Of a DNA stretch of 52,383 nt, positions 7,735-19,227 are shown piece by piece; the first letter of the stretch is position 1, and every line of letters starts with the position of its first letter. Source of the DNA: Campylobacterota bacterium (GTDB lineage Bacteria; Campylobacterota; Campylobacteria; Campylobacterales; Nitratiruptoraceae); assembly GCA_009659895.1 (NCBI GenBank), contig PUXX01000092.1, positions 1-52,383 of the forward strand. Reading direction: 5' to 3'. The notes under the pieces were generated by a model. That model had not been told where the DNA came from. It did no database searches and saw only the letters and a list, made by a program, of their open reading frames with translations. The translations under genes and the position numbers were made by a program.

Positions 7735-10173
7735 CTATCCCTTCACCACCAAGTTCACAAGCCGCCCGGGCACGACGATCTCCTTGACGATCTCCTTGCC
7801 CTCGATCCACTTCTTGGCGGCCTCTTTGGCCACTTCTAGCACCTCCTCCTTAGAAGCCTCTTTGGGCACTTCGATCTCGCATCGGCGTTTGCCGTTTATC
7901 GTGACGGCCAAGGTGACGCTCTCCTCCTCCAAGGCCCCTTCGTCCACCAAAATCGGAGCGAAGTTGGCTCTGCCGAAGAGCCGATCGGCTATCTCGTGGC
8001 TGACATGGGGGATAATGGGCTCTAAGATATTGCTGAGCACCCAATACCCCTCGCTCCAGACCTCTTCGTTGTTTTGGGCGTTGAGGGCGTTGAGCGCCTC
8101 CATCGCCGCGGCGATGAGGGTATTGAAGGCGAAGCTCTTGGCATAGACCTCCTGGGACTTCTTCAAAGCCTCATAGACCTTCTTTCTGGCCTCTTTTTCC
8201 TCTTTGCTCAGGTCGCCAAATTTTGGAAGCTCTTTTAGGGGCTTGGCGTTGAAGCTGCGCTCATAGAAGCGCTTGATGAAGCGGTATGCCCCCTCCACCG
8301 CGCTATCGCTCCACTCAAGCTCCTTTTGAGGCGGAGCGGCGAAGAGGATAAAGAGCCTCGCCGTATCGGCGCCATACTTTTGCACGATGGCGTCGGGATC
8401 GACGGTGTTGCCCTTGGACTTGCTCATCTTGGCTCCATCTTTGAGCACCATCCCTTGGGTCAAGAGCCTCTCGAAGGGCTCGTCGATACTCACATAGCCC
8501 ATATCCCTGAGCACCTTGGTAAAAAATCTCGAATACAAAAGATGCAAGATAGCGTGTTCGATCCCGCCGATATATTGATCCACCGGCATCCAGTAGTCGC
8601 TATCCTCTTTTCTAAAGGGCACCTCCTCCCAATACTTCCTTGGCGTCGTATAGCGCAAGAAATACCAGCTCGATTCTACGAAGGTATCGAGGGTGTCGGT
8701 CTCTCGCTCGGCCTCTCCTCCACACTTGGGACATCTGGTCTTTTTCCATGTTGGATGGAGCTCCAAAGGATTGCCCTCTCCGGTGATCTCGATGTCTTCT
8801 GGCAAGGTGACGGGCAGATCGGTTTCTGGCACAATCCCGCAACTTTGACACTTTACAAGAGGTATTGGCGTTCCCCAGTAGCGCTGACGGCTTACGAGCC
8901 AATCTTTGAGGCGGTAGTTGACGGCTCGTCTGCCAAGCCCCTCTTTTTCGAAATAGTCGATGATGGCCCTCTTCGCCTCCTCGCTTCTCATCCCGCTAAA
9001 CTTGCCGCTATCGAACAAGATCCCAGGCTCGGTGTAGGCTTTGGAGGTGTCGAGCTCTCCCGTTTTGGGCTTGATCACGTACTTGATAGGAAGGCCGTAT
9101 TTCTTCGCAAACTCAAAATCCCTCTCATCATGGGCCGGGACCGCCATCACCGCGCCGCTTCCATACTCCATCAAGACGAAGTTGGCCACCCAGACAGGAA
9201 TCTTTTGTCCTGTGAGCGGATGGAGGGCGTAGAGCTCCAAAAAGAGCCCCTCTTTTTCGGCTTGTTGGCGCTCTTTGGCGTTTTGGTTCTGCATTCTTTT
9301 GATGCGCTCGATCTTTTCTTCGTCCAAAGCTTTCGTTTCGATCAGATGCTTGACGATAGGATGCTCGGGAGCCAAAGCGGCGTAGGTGACGCCGTAGATG
9401 GTGTCGGGTCTGGTAGTAAAGACCTCAAAACCCTCCGCCCCGGCCTTTTGAGCGCTGGGCGAATCAAGCTTCATGACAAACTCCAGCCCCTCGCTCTTGC
9501 CGATCCAGTTGCGCTGCATGGCCAAGACCTGCGAAGGCCATTTGCCTTCAAGCTTATCCAGATCTTGAAGAAGCTCCTCGGCATAGTCGGTGATCTTGAG
9601 AAAATACTGCTCGATCTCCCTTTGGACCACCTCCGTATCGCAGCGCCAACAGCGCCCCTCGATCACCTGCTCATTAGCAAGGACCGTCTTGTCGTGGGGG
9701 CACCAGTTGACCGAAGCCTTTTTGCGATAGAGCAGTCCTTTGTTCCACATGTCGATGATGAATTTTTGCTCCCATTTGGAGTAGAGAGGATCACAGGTAG
9801 CAAACTCCCTATCTTGTGAAAAGCTAAGCCCAAGGCTATCAAGCTCTTTTCGCATGTAGTCGATATTTTCATACGTCCATTTCTTGGGATGGACCTTGTG
9901 CTTGATAGCCGCGTTTTCCGCCGGCATCCCAAAAGCGTCCCAGCCAATAGGGTGCAAGACGTTGTATCCGGCTTTGCGGTAGTGTCTGGCGATGGCGTCG
10001 CCTATGGTGTAGTTGCGCACGTGCCCCATATGGATCCTACCACTTGGATAGGGAAACATGCTCAGCACATACATCTTCTCTTTCTCAAAGGACTCTTCGG
10101 GCTCGAAAGCCTTCTGCTCCTTCCAGATATTTTGCCACTTTTTTTCTATCTGCTGGGGATTATACTGGCTCAT
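7735..10173 (-). CDS. leuS: Leucyl-tRNA synthetase
   Basis: A class I synthetase that charges tRNA-Leu. It has 812 residues, slightly shorter than E. coli (860). Visible landmarks are [11 protein letters not shown] with the HIGH box HMGH at 48-51, a zinc-type insertion CPHDK...CWRC, the editing (CP1) domain with TTRPDTIYG and [11 protein letters not shown], a second Cys pair insertion (CQSCG...CPKCGG), and the KMSKS loop at 582-586. The C-terminal anticodon region ends in [16 protein letters not shown]. The ATG shares one base with the secF stop (TAATG), and lptE follows after one base, so it belongs to the secDF operon. Confidence 0.98.
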   Translation of the reverse strand: MSQYNPQQIEKKWQNIWKEQKAFEPEESFEKEKMYVLSMFPYPSGRIHMGHVRNYTIGDAIARHYRKAGYNVLHPIGWDAFGMPAENAAIKHKVHPKKWTYENIDYMRKELDSLGLSFSQDREFATCDPLYSKWEQKFIIDMWNKGLLYRKKASVNWCPHDKTVLANEQVIEGRCWRCDTEVVQREIEQYFLKITDYAEELLQDLDKLEGKWPSQVLAMQRNWIGKSEGLEFVMKLDSPSAQKAGAEGFEVFTTRPDTIYGVTYAALAPEHPIVKHLIETKALDEEKIERIKRMQNQNAKERQQAEKEGLFLELYALHPLTGQKIPVWVANFVLMEYGSGAVMAVPAHDERDFEFAKKYGLPIKYVIKPKTGELDTSKAYTEPGILFDSGKFSGMRSEEAKRAIIDYFEKEGLGRRAVNYRLKDWLVSRQRYWGTPIPLVKCQSCGIVPETDLPVTLPEDIEITGEGNPLELHPTWKKTRCPKCGGEAERETDTLDTFVESSWYFLRYTTPRKYWEEVPFRKEDSDYWMPVDQYIGGIEHAILHLLYSRFFTKVLRDMGYVSIDEPFERLLTQGMVLKDGAKMSKSKGNTVDPDAIVQKYGADTARLFILFAAPPQKELEWSDSAVEGAYRFIKRFYERSFNAKPLKELPKFGDLSKEEKEARKKVYEALKKSQEVYAKSFAFNTLIAAAMEALNALNAQNNEEVWSEGYWVLSNILEPIIPHVSHEIADRLFGRANFAPILVDEGALEEESVTLAVTINGKRRCEIEVPKEASKEEVLEVAKEAAKKWIEGKEIVKEIVVPGRLVNLVVKG

Positions 10174-11147
10174 TACACCATTCCTTGTTCATACATCGCT
10201 CTCATTTTCTCCTTCTCTTGCTGTCGTTTCTTCTTCTGGGCCAACTTCGCCCGATACTTTTGCAGATCAAATCCCAATATCTTCAAGAGCGGCGAAGCGA
10301 TGAAGATGGAGCTGTATGTCCCCACGACGATACCCACGAGCAATGTGAAACTAAAGCCCTTGATAATCTCGCCTCCAAAAAGATAGAGGGTCAATACCAC
10401 GAAGAAGGTGGTAAGTGAAGTGAGCGTCGTTCGTGAGAGCGTCTTGGTGATGGATTCGTTGATCACATCGTCCAAGCTTCGAAGCTTCACCGACTCAATG
10501 ATGCCCTCTCGAATCCTATCGAAGACGATGATGGTATCGTTGAGAGAGTATCCCAGGATCGTCAAGATAGCGGCCAAGATATCGAGGTTGACCGGGATAC
10601 TAAAGAGGCTGATGGCCCCAAGGGCAATGCTCACGTCATGCACCAGCGCCAAGACGCTGGCCAAGGCGAAACGCCACTCGAATCGAATCGAGACGTAGAT
10701 CAAGATGCCAAGGATCGCTATGAGCGTGGCCATGAGCCCCTTTTCTCTCAGCTCTCCTCCCACTTTTGGCCCTACCATGTCGACCCGGCGTATTTCAAAG
10801 TTGCCCGTACCTTTCAAAGCCATCCTGGCTTCATCCCCGATATCTTTGCCAAGGTTCTTCGTCGAGGTCTTGATGCGGATGACGATCTCCCTATCGCTTC
10901 CAAAGTAGGTGACACTGGCGTTTTTGAAAAGTTCGCTCTTTTTAAGAGCCTTGCGTATCGTAGCGATATCCACCGGCTTGTCGTAGCGCACCTGCACGAT
11001 GGTCCCACCAGCAAAATCGATACCGAAGTTGAGCCCTTTGAAAAAGAGCAGCGCCCAAGAGCCAAGGACCAAAATGGCCGAAAGGGCCATGAAATATTTG
11101 GCCTTGCCCATAAAATCGTAAATCTTATCCGTTTTGAAAAACTCCAT
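10173..11147 (-). CDS. secF: Protein translocase subunit SecF
   Basis: An inner-membrane subunit that works with SecD and YajC to use the proton-motive force in late preprotein translocation. The protein has 324 residues with six membrane spans. The first span ([16 protein letters not shown]) is followed by the family signature [12 protein letters not shown] at about 39-50, a periplasmic P1-like domain, then the RND-type block with [17 protein letters not shown], and [14 protein letters not shown]. The C-terminus is very basic ([18 protein letters not shown]). It starts one base after the secD stop. Confidence 0.97.
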   Translation of the reverse strand: MEFFKTDKIYDFMGKAKYFMALSAILVLGSWALLFFKGLNFGIDFAGGTIVQVRYDKPVDIATIRKALKKSELFKNASVTYFGSDREIVIRIKTSTKNLGKDIGDEARMALKGTGNFEIRRVDMVGPKVGGELREKGLMATLIAILGILIYVSIRFEWRFALASVLALVHDVSIALGAISLFSIPVNLDILAAILTILGYSLNDTIIVFDRIREGIIESVKLRSLDDVINESITKTLSRTTLTSLTTFFVVLTLYLFGGEIIKGFSFTLLVGIVVGTYSSIFIASPLLKILGFDLQKYRAKLAQKKKRQQEKEKMRAMYEQGMV

Positions 11148-11148
11148 A

Positions 11149-12711
11149 TCAGACCTTTATACCAAACCAGAGTTTGAGATTGCGGCTGCGCTCGATCTTT
11201 GGCAAGAGCGCCTCATAAATCCCGTGGGTTCCCACGATCGCCGTGAGCATCGACGCCAAAATACCGATACTGATCGTAATGGCGAACCCTTTGATAGGCC
11301 CGGTGCCGTAGGCGTAGAGCACCACGGCGGCGATGAGGGTGGTGATATTGGCGTCCAAAATGGCGCTCATGGCGTTTTTGTATCCTTGCTCGATCGCCTT
11401 TTTGATGCTGACCCCCTCTCGCAAGAGCTCTCGGATGCGCTCGTTGATGATGACGTTGGCGTCCACCGCCATACCCACAGTAAGGACGATCCCCGCCATA
11501 CCCGGCAGTGTCAAGGTCGCTCCAAAGAGGGCCATGACGCCGATGATCAAAAAGAGGTTGGCTATGAGCGCCACATCGGCGATGAGTCCGGCTATGCCGT
11601 AGTAGGCCACCATGAAGATCACCACCAGCACGAATCCGCTTATAAGAGCTATCATGCTTTGGCGGATGCTATCGGCCCCAAGACTTGGCCCCACGCTTCT
11701 TTTCTCTTCCATATAGACCGGAGCCAAGAGTGCGCCGCTTCTAAGAGCAATCGCCACATCATGAGCCTCCTCGACGCTAAAGCCGCCGCTTATCTGGCCG
11801 CTTCCCCCGCCGATGCGCTCTCGGATCACGGGAGCGGAGTAGATGGTGTTATCAAGCACCACCGCAAGGCGTTTGCCCACGTTCTTGGCGGTGAAGTCCC
11901 CAAAGATTCTGGCTCCCTCACTATTGAGGGTGAAGTTGATGACAGGCTGATTGTTCTGATCGAAAGCGACTCTAGCATCAGTGATCATACTGCCATCTAA
12001 AATCGGAATCTCCTTGACCAGATACTTCCTGCCATGCCTATCTTGAAGGATGATATCCCCATACTCCGCCGCCTCTTCCGGGCTCATCTGGTTGACTCTA
12101 GCCTGGCGCTCCTCGTCTACGGCCATGAGCTGCAGATGGGCCGCTTTGGCGATGAGTTTGCGCACTCTTTGCTCTTGCTCGGGCGTCTTGATACCAGGAA
12201 GCTCGACTAGTATCTTCTCTTTGCCCTGCTTGGCGACGGTGGGCTCGGCCAGTCCGAACTGATCGAGCCTGTTTCGGATGGTATCGACGGCCTGTTTGAT
12301 GGCGTATTCCTTGACGGCCTCGATCTCTTGGGGCGTGAGGCTGACACGATAGCTCAGACCCTCTTTTTGGATCTTAAGTCCCTTTTGTTCACGCAAAAAT
12401 GTATCCATCTTTGGGGCATCCTCTTCATCGAGGAGCTTGAAGGTGACACTATCGCCCTCGATCCGGAGGTCTTCGAGCAAGATGTCGTTCTCCTCGGCAT
12501 AATATTTGATAGAGGATGCGATCGATTTGATCTTGGACTTGATCGCCGCTTCCGTATCGACGCCAAGAAGCATATGGAGCCCCCCTTGCAGATCAAGTCC
12601 CAGGGTGATTTTAGGCCCTTGGCTCAGCCCCAGCAAAGAGGGCAAAGAGAGAGCCACACCGGCCACGAAGACCAGCACGAATACGATAAAACGCCAGTTG
12701 AGCCATCTCAT
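11149..12711 (-). CDS. secD: Protein translocase subunit SecD
   Basis: Partner of SecF in the RND-type SecDF complex. It has 520 residues. After one N-terminal span comes [16 protein letters not shown], the signature near residues 38-53, a large periplasmic domain with [18 protein letters not shown] and [11 protein letters not shown], then five C-terminal spans carrying [19 protein letters not shown], which holds the proton-path Asp, and the [19 protein letters not shown] loop. The stop lies one base before secF, and yajC is three bases upstream. The usual order yajC-secD-secF is preserved. Confidence 0.98.
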   Translation of the reverse strand: MRWLNWRFIVFVLVFVAGVALSLPSLLGLSQGPKITLGLDLQGGLHMLLGVDTEAAIKSKIKSIASSIKYYAEENDILLEDLRIEGDSVTFKLLDEEDAPKMDTFLREQKGLKIQKEGLSYRVSLTPQEIEAVKEYAIKQAVDTIRNRLDQFGLAEPTVAKQGKEKILVELPGIKTPEQEQRVRKLIAKAAHLQLMAVDEERQARVNQMSPEEAAEYGDIILQDRHGRKYLVKEIPILDGSMITDARVAFDQNNQPVINFTLNSEGARIFGDFTAKNVGKRLAVVLDNTIYSAPVIRERIGGGSGQISGGFSVEEAHDVAIALRSGALLAPVYMEEKRSVGPSLGADSIRQSMIALISGFVLVVIFMVAYYGIAGLIADVALIANLFLIIGVMALFGATLTLPGMAGIVLTVGMAVDANVIINERIRELLREGVSIKKAIEQGYKNAMSAILDANITTLIAAVVLYAYGTGPIKGFAITISIGILASMLTAIVGTHGIYEALLPKIERSRNLKLWFGIKV

Positions 12712-12714
12712 AGC

Positions 12715-12990
12715 TTAACTTTCGAGTTTTTTGGCGATGTAGTTCTTGTCGATTTTGACGATGGTGTTGTCGTCGATCTTGGCTTTGACGTAGTTCTCTT
12801 CGTTTTTAACCACTTCAGCTATAATACCACCAGAGGTTACGATCTTGTCTCCTTTTTGGAGCCCTTCGACCATCTCTTTGTGCTTTTTGGCCTGTTGTTG
12901 CTGGGGACGGATGATGAGAAAGTAGAAAATGACGAAAATGATGATGAGCGGGAGGAGTGAACCTAAGATGCCTGCACCTTGTCCTTGCAT
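12715..12990 (-). CDS. yajC: Preprotein translocase accessory subunit YajC
   Basis: A 91-residue protein with one N-terminal membrane span (LLPLIIIFVIFYFLIIRP) followed by the family signature RPQQQQAKKHKEMVEGLQKGDKIV and the GGI(I)AEV motif. YajC associates with SecDF in the inner membrane. It is the first gene of the secDF-leuS-lptE-folC-mfd-ymdB-magIII run. Its ATG (12990-12988) is preceded by AAAAAAGGATC and shares the CATG tetranucleotide with the start assigned to divergent lnt. Confidence 0.95.
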   Translation of the reverse strand: MQGQGAGILGSLLPLIIIFVIFYFLIIRPQQQQAKKHKEMVEGLQKGDKIVTSGGIIAEVVKNEENYVKAKIDDNTIVKIDKNYIAKKLES

Positions 12991-14230
12991 GAAACGATCC
13001 TTTTTTCAAAAATTTAGAGGATATTTTAGCATTTCTTTATTAATAAAATCCTTTCTTGGCGCAGCTGCTTTGAGTATCTTCTTGTTGGCCGATTTTTTTG
13101 GATGGCACAACCAAGCGATAGAGAGCGCCTCGGCCATCGTCGGGTTCTATCTGCTTGTGACGTTGCCAAGAGGCTTTTGGGCCGGGTTTTTCTTGGGGCT
13201 TTTTTGGTTTTGGTGGATAGGGCTCAGCTTTCGCTACTATGATCTTGCGTGGATGATACCTTTGGTGATCCTTTTCGTCGCTTCGGTCTATGGAGCGATT
13301 TTTGAGCTTTTCTACGCTATAGCCGCAAAGCTCCCCTATTCCCTGCTTTTTCGAGCCCTCTTTTTATGGATCGTAAGCTTCATCCACCCCTTTGGTTTCA
13401 ACTGGTTCATCCCAGAGCTTGCCCTCCTGCACTCCTATTTTTTCTACGACAAGCTCTCCTTCGCCCTATTTTTGCTCGGCGTCGCCCTTTTGGCACTGCT
13501 ACCCCTTCGTCTCAAGACCTTGGCGCTGCTGCCTCTTTTGTTCATCCTCCAAAAGCCCTCCTCACCTCCCTACGCCCCGCTTAAAATAGAGCTTATCACC
13601 ACCCACATCCCACAAGACAAGAAGTGGGACAAAGGCTATCTTCATACTATCATCGAAGAAAATTTCCAAGCGATCCGAAAAGCTATCGACAAGAGGGCCG
13701 ATATTGCGGTGCTGCCAGAAAGCGCCTTTCCTCTTTTTTTGAACGAAAATCCAGATATACTCTCCTCTCTTCTTGATATGAGCCATTCCATCGCCATCGT
13801 CACCGGAGGGCTCCAGTATAGCGAGGGCAAGATCTACAACTCCACCTACGTCTTCGACAAAGGCAGATATATCATCCTCAACAAAGTGGTCCTGGTCCCT
13901 TTTGGAGAGGAGATACCCCTGCCGCGCCCCCTTGCCAAAATCGTCAACCGCCTCTTCTTCGGCGGGGCGGAAGATTACGATCATGCAAAGAGCCCTCAGA
14001 CTTACACCATCAAAGGAAGCTCATTCACCAACGCCATCTGTTACGAAGCAACCCACCCTCTCATCTACCAAACCTCCACCCCCTATATCATCGCCATCTC
14101 CAACAATGCTTGGTTTTTGCCCTCTTACGAGCCCAATCTCCAAAATCTTATAATTAAATATTATGCTACAATGCACAATAAAAGAGTCTATCACGCCACA
14201 AATATCGCAAAGACAGAGGTACTGCCATGA
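12989..14230 (+). CDS. lnt: Apolipoprotein N-acyltransferase
   Basis: An inner-membrane enzyme that adds the third acyl chain to lipoproteins. From the ATG at 12989 it has 413 residues: several N-terminal spans (residues 20-190) and a nitrilase-type periplasmic domain. The catalytic triad is present: Glu244 (LPESAFP), Lys299 (LNKVVLVPFGE) and Cys351 (AICYEA). It is shorter than E. coli Lnt (512), as usual in this phylum. The start is uncertain: the 12989 ATG lacks a ribosome site and overlaps yajC's start codon, while AGAGGA at 13016-13021 sits nine bases before an ATT at 13031. A 12929 ATG would run far into yajC. The stop overlaps the next gene as ATGA. Confidence 0.92.
   Translation: MKRSFFQKFRGYFSISLLIKSFLGAAALSIFLLADFFGWHNQAIESASAIVGFYLLVTLPRGFWAGFFLGLFWFWWIGLSFRYYDLAWMIPLVILFVASVYGAIFELFYAIAAKLPYSLLFRALFLWIVSFIHPFGFNWFIPELALLHSYFFYDKLSFALFLLGVALLALLPLRLKTLALLPLLFILQKPSSPPYAPLKIELITTHIPQDKKWDKGYLHTIIEENFQAIRKAIDKRADIAVLPESAFPLFLNENPDILSSLLDMSHSIAIVTGGLQYSEGKIYNSTYVFDKGRYIILNKVVLVPFGEEIPLPRPLAKIVNRLFFGGAEDYDHAKSPQTYTIKGSSFTNAICYEATHPLIYQTSTPYIIAISNNAWFLPSYEPNLQNLIIKYYATMHNKRVYHATNIAKTEVLP
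13023..13028 (-). promoter_or_regulatory. Candidate -10 of the yajC-secDF operon
   Basis: TAAAAT on the minus strand, 33 bases before the yajC start, in an AT-rich stretch that is also the 5' end of lnt. No clear -35 hexamer is seen, which is common for Campylobacterota housekeeping promoters. This is the likely entry for the long minus-strand operon reaching magIII. Confidence 0.45.
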
Positions 14231-15099
14231 TCGCAAAAAAGGTCACACAGCTCATCGGCGACACGCCGCTCATAGAGATAGAGCCAGATATCTACGCCAA
14301 GTGCGAATTTAAAAATCCCGGCGGCAGCGTCAAGGATCGCATCGCTCTTTCCATGATAGAGGAGGCTTTGCAAAGAGGGCTCATCGACGCTGATACCCCC
14401 ATCGTCGAGCCGACCAGCGGCAACACCGGCATCGCCATCGCCATGATAGCGGCGGCTCTGAATCTTAAGGCCCTCATCATCATGCCAGAATCGATGAGCG
14501 TGGAGCGAAGGCGGCTGATGGCTCATTTTGGAGCCAGAGTGCTCCTCACCCCCACATCCGAAGGGATGAAAGGAGCGATAAGAAAAGCCCAAGAGATAGT
14601 AGCCAAAGGAGGCTATATGCTCGATCAGTTCTCCAACCCGGCAAATCCGGCCATGCACGAAAAGACGACGGCCCAAGAGATCGTGCGGCTCCTCATCCCC
14701 GATATCTTCGTCGCCGGAGTCGGCACGGGAGGGACCATCACCGGCGTTGGCAGGGTCTTAGCCCCCAAGGGGACTGCCATCGTCGCCGTCGAGCCCAAAA
14801 AGAGCCCGGTGCTCAGCGGCGGAAAGCCGGGGCCTCACAAGATTCAAGGCATTGGCGCGGGATTCGTGCCAAAGATCGTCGATCGATCCCTCTTTAGCGA
14901 TATTATCCAGATCGACGATGATGAGGCGATAGAGACGGCCAAAGAGTTGGCCAAAGCCTATGGGCTGATGGTAGGGATCAGCAGCGGGGCCAACGTAGCG
15001 GCTGCTAGAAAACTCAAAAAGAGATTCCCCCACAAAAGAATCGTCACCATACTCCCCGACACCGCCGAGAGGTATCTTAGCACGGAGCTTTTTGGGTGA
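14227..15099 (+). CDS. cysM: Cysteine synthase (O-acetylserine sulfhydrylase, CysM/CysK type)
   Basis: A PLP enzyme making cysteine from O-acetylserine and sulfide. It has 290 residues, short like CysM. The PLP lysine is Lys36 in NPGGSVKDRIAL, the substrate loop is EPTSGNTGIAIAM at about 60-72, and the phosphate-binding glycine loop is GVGTGGTITGVG. The ATG at 14227 overlaps the lnt stop by four bases, and the next gene overlaps it as GTGA. CysK and CysM cannot be separated reliably here. A LysR regulator lies 2 kb downstream on the other strand, but nothing shows it acts on this gene. Confidence 0.93.
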   Translation: MIAKKVTQLIGDTPLIEIEPDIYAKCEFKNPGGSVKDRIALSMIEEALQRGLIDADTPIVEPTSGNTGIAIAMIAAALNLKALIIMPESMSVERRRLMAHFGARVLLTPTSEGMKGAIRKAQEIVAKGGYMLDQFSNPANPAMHEKTTAQEIVRLLIPDIFVAGVGTGGTITGVGRVLAPKGTAIVAVEPKKSPVLSGGKPGPHKIQGIGAGFVPKIVDRSLFSDIIQIDDDEAIETAKELAKAYGLMVGISSGANVAAARKLKKRFPHKRIVTILPDTAERYLSTELFG

Positions 15100-15668
15100 A
15101 GTGTTTTGAAACCTTGAGAGTCCACGACGGGAAGATCTCTCACATCGACTACCACAACCGCCGTCTCAACGATACAAGAAAAGCCCTCTGGGGCGTGGAT
15201 GAACCCCTCGATCTTCGATCCTACATCACGCCTCCTCCCCACGGACTCTACCGCTGCAAGGTGATCTATGGGCCACGAATTGAAAAGGTGGAGTTTCACC
15301 CCTACACTCCCCGAGCAGTCACAAGCCTCAAGCTTATATGGGCCGATATCGACTATCCCTATAAGTTTTTGGATCGAAGAGCCATCGATGAAGCCTTCGC
15401 CAAAAGAGGGAGCGCCGATGATATCCTCATCGTCAAAAAAGGGCTCATCACCGACACTTCCATAGCCAATATCGCCTTTTTCTACAAAGGTAGCTGGCTC
15501 ACACCCGCTCAACCTCTCCTAAAGGGGACTACAAGAGCAAGACTTCTAGATCAAAGAGTCTTGAAAAGGAGCCATATCGAAGCTCAGGATGTTAAAAAGT
15601 TTGAAAAAGTCGCACTTCTGAATGCGATGATAGGTTTTTTTGAGCTTAAAAGTTGTATAATTTCTTAA
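15096..15668 (+). CDS. Class IV aminotransferase family protein (PabC-like)
   Basis: A short (190-residue) fold-type IV PLP protein, the family containing aminodeoxychorismate lyase (PabC), which makes 4-aminobenzoate for folate. The N-terminus CFETLRVHDGKISHIDYHNRRL is typical. YRCKVIYG lies at 52-59, and the likely PLP lysine is Lys90 in YPYKFLDRRAIDEAF. The motif DTSIANIAFF follows, then PLLKGTTRARLL. It is shorter than E. coli PabC (269), a reduced form I associate with epsilonproteobacteria. The GTG start overlaps the cysM stop. PabC activity is inferred; a D-amino-acid or branched-chain substrate is possible, though the small size argues against it. Confidence 0.78.
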   Translation: MKCFETLRVHDGKISHIDYHNRRLNDTRKALWGVDEPLDLRSYITPPPHGLYRCKVIYGPRIEKVEFHPYTPRAVTSLKLIWADIDYPYKFLDRRAIDEAFAKRGSADDILIVKKGLITDTSIANIAFFYKGSWLTPAQPLLKGTTRARLLDQRVLKRSHIEAQDVKKFEKVALLNAMIGFFELKSCIIS

Positions 15669-15678
15669 AGGAGTTTCG

Positions 15679-16116
15679 ATGCTGTACGATCTGTTGCAAG
15701 ATGAGGAGTTTGGGGCGATTTTGAAAAATCATGCGATGGATATCATCTACTATCTTTTCGAAAAGGATCAAGAATTTGGTGTGCTCACCGACGTCAAAAA
15801 TGTGGAGTTCAATCCTCCGCTGCCAGAGCATATTCGTGCAAAACTTCCAGAGTTTACCCTCTTTTTGCTTGTGAACTACACGTATCAAAGCGCCAGACTG
15901 GAACAAGGGAAGCTGATTTTTGAGGCGGGATTTGGAGACGAAAATTTCGGATCGGTGGTCAGCGTCCCGGTGGAGTCTATTTTACAGATCATCGTGGATG
16001 AGACGCCCATCTTCGTCAATCTCACCGCTTCGGTGCAAGCGCCCAAAAACAGGCCAAAATCCTCTATGGAAGCGCTCCTGTCCAATCCGGAAAACAGGAA
16101 ATTCTTTAAAAAATAG
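15679..16116 (+). CDS. SspB-like ClpXP adaptor protein
   Basis: A 145-residue protein that I assign to the SspB adaptor family by pattern, not by search. SspB tethers ssrA-tagged proteins to ClpX for degradation. LPEHIRAKLPEFTLFLLVNYTY (from about residue 53) resembles the strand region of alphaproteobacterial SspB. LIFEAGFGDENFGSVVSVPVESILQII resembles the segment in which F-x-A-x-F precedes V-S-V-P and an aliphatic helix. The tail is unlike E. coli SspB: it is short, lacks the hydrophobic ClpX-binding end, and finishes ENRKFFKK. It follows the class IV gene after 10 bases with an AAAGGAG site. Its stop abuts the convergent LysR stop with no spacer. smpB, the tmRNA partner, lies 5 kb downstream. 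Confidence 0.6.
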   Translation: MLYDLLQDEEFGAILKNHAMDIIYYLFEKDQEFGVLTDVKNVEFNPPLPEHIRAKLPEFTLFLLVNYTYQSARLEQGKLIFEAGFGDENFGSVVSVPVESILQIIVDETPIFVNLTASVQAPKNRPKSSMEALLSNPENRKFFKK

Positions 16117-17016
16117 CTACTTCTTGAGCTTGAGGAGCAGATCGACGATATTCATCAAGAAAGGGTCGTTCTTGCGCTCTTTGAGGTAGGTGATATAGAA
16201 CTTTCGCTTGAGCTTTTCGCCTTTGAGCTTGGCTTCGAAGAGCCGCCCGTTTTTGAGCTCATCCTCGATAGCGTAGCGTGAGATGATGGAGACAGTGGGC
16301 TGGTCTTTGTTCACTGGGCTTCGTAAAATCGAGTTGACCACGGCGGTCGAGGAGCTCACCTCACTGATGACGTTGAACTTCTTGCAGCTGACTCCTAGGC
16401 GCTCGAAAACTTCGGCCACCATCTTTCGGGTATGGCTTCCCTCCTCACGGCAGATCCATTTGAACTTGTAGAGATCTTCGGTACGGACATATCTGGGAAG
16501 CTTGGTGTTGCTAAAGAGCACCAGCTCATCTTCCATCCACTCCCTATAGATAAGACCATCCTTGAAAATGGGCGATTCGATAAGACCTAGATCGTACTTT
16601 TTCTCCAAGACGTTGTTGACAATCGCTTCACTTACGTCCACTTTGAGGAGTATGTCGTTTTTGACGATCTCTTTGATATCCGGGATGATTTGAGGGAGGA
16701 CATAGTTTCCTATAGTAAAGGAAGCGCCGATGATGAAGGTGATCTCTTTGTTGATCACTTTCAAAAGCTCCTGCTCCGCGTTTTGGATGCATTTGGCGAT
16801 ACGTTGGGCGATCTTGTAGACCTCCTCCCCCTCTTTGGTAAGACGCACGCCGTTTTTTTTGCGCTCGATCAGTTTGGCGTCGAGCTGATCTTCCAAAAAC
16901 TTGATCTGTTGCGTCACGGCAGGCTGAGAGATTCCCAGCTTCGCACTGGCCTTGGAGAAGCTCTTTTCCTTGACCACTACCAAAAAGGTCTCTAATTTGG
17001 TAAAATCTTTGATCAT
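16117..17016 (-). CDS. LysR-family transcriptional regulator
   Basis: A 299-residue LTTR. The winged helix-turn-helix is at residues 1-60 (FTKLETFLVVVKEKSFSKA, then SAKLGISQPAVTQQIKFLE), followed by a linker helix and a periplasmic-binding-protein-like effector domain. I chose the ATG at 17016, eight bases after AAAGGG, over a GTG at 17034. It resembles the single CysB/CysL-like LysR proteins of Campylobacter, but the effector is not readable. It is transcribed alone toward the SspB-like gene and away from uvrD. The intergenic region holds two CCAAATT repeats about 19 bases apart near its promoter, a possible autoregulatory site. Confidence 0.9.
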   Translation of the reverse strand: MIKDFTKLETFLVVVKEKSFSKASAKLGISQPAVTQQIKFLEDQLDAKLIERKKNGVRLTKEGEEVYKIAQRIAKCIQNAEQELLKVINKEITFIIGASFTIGNYVLPQIIPDIKEIVKNDILLKVDVSEAIVNNVLEKKYDLGLIESPIFKDGLIYREWMEDELVLFSNTKLPRYVRTEDLYKFKWICREEGSHTRKMVAEVFERLGVSCKKFNVISEVSSSTAVVNSILRSPVNKDQPTVSIISRYAIEDELKNGRLFEAKLKGEKLKRKFYITYLKERKNDPFLMNIVDLLLKLKK

Positions 17017-17065
17017 GATCTGCGCCCTTTCCACAATTATTAACGAAACTAATTCTTTTCCCTAG

Positions 17066-17095
17066 ATTATAACCAAATTTTATGGATTTTTCCAA
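17066..17095 (-). promoter_or_regulatory. LysR gene promoter
   Basis: A perfect TATAAT -10 (17066-17071, minus strand) is separated by 18 bases from TTGGAA (17090-17095). The start codon is about 50 bases downstream. A TGGA-TTTT-TCCA dyad and two CCAAATT copies (about 17073 and 17092) overlap the spacer and -35, where an LTTR usually binds. Regulation is inference. Confidence 0.6.
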
Positions 17096-17147
17096 ATTAT
17101 AATTTTTGGGAATAAAACTTTAAATCTTTTTCAAACTCCTTTTTTGA

Positions 17148-17153
17148 TATAAT
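17148..17153 (+). promoter_or_regulatory. uvrD operon -10 box
   Basis: A perfect TATAAT 29 bases before the uvrD ATG on the plus strand, preceded by T-rich sequence rather than a clear -35. A second TATAAT occurs at 17098-17103. The ribosome site before uvrD is weak (GAAGAAG). All six genes to tilS probably depend on this promoter. Confidence 0.55.
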
Positions 17154-17181
17154 ATTTAATAAATTAATAAAGCGAAGAAGT

Positions 17182-19223
<2,042 letters not shown>

Positions 19224-19227
<4 letters not shown>

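Noticed and set aside
8326-9819. Long open frame (497 codons) on the plus strand inside leuS
   Set aside because: It lies wholly antisense to a complete, motif-bearing leucyl-tRNA synthetase, has no family features, and mirrors its codon pattern.
11134-12000. Open frame of 288 codons on the plus strand inside secD
   Set aside because: Antisense shadow of secD; the His- and Asp-rich translation arises from the complementary codons of hydrophobic and Gly/Ala-rich segments.
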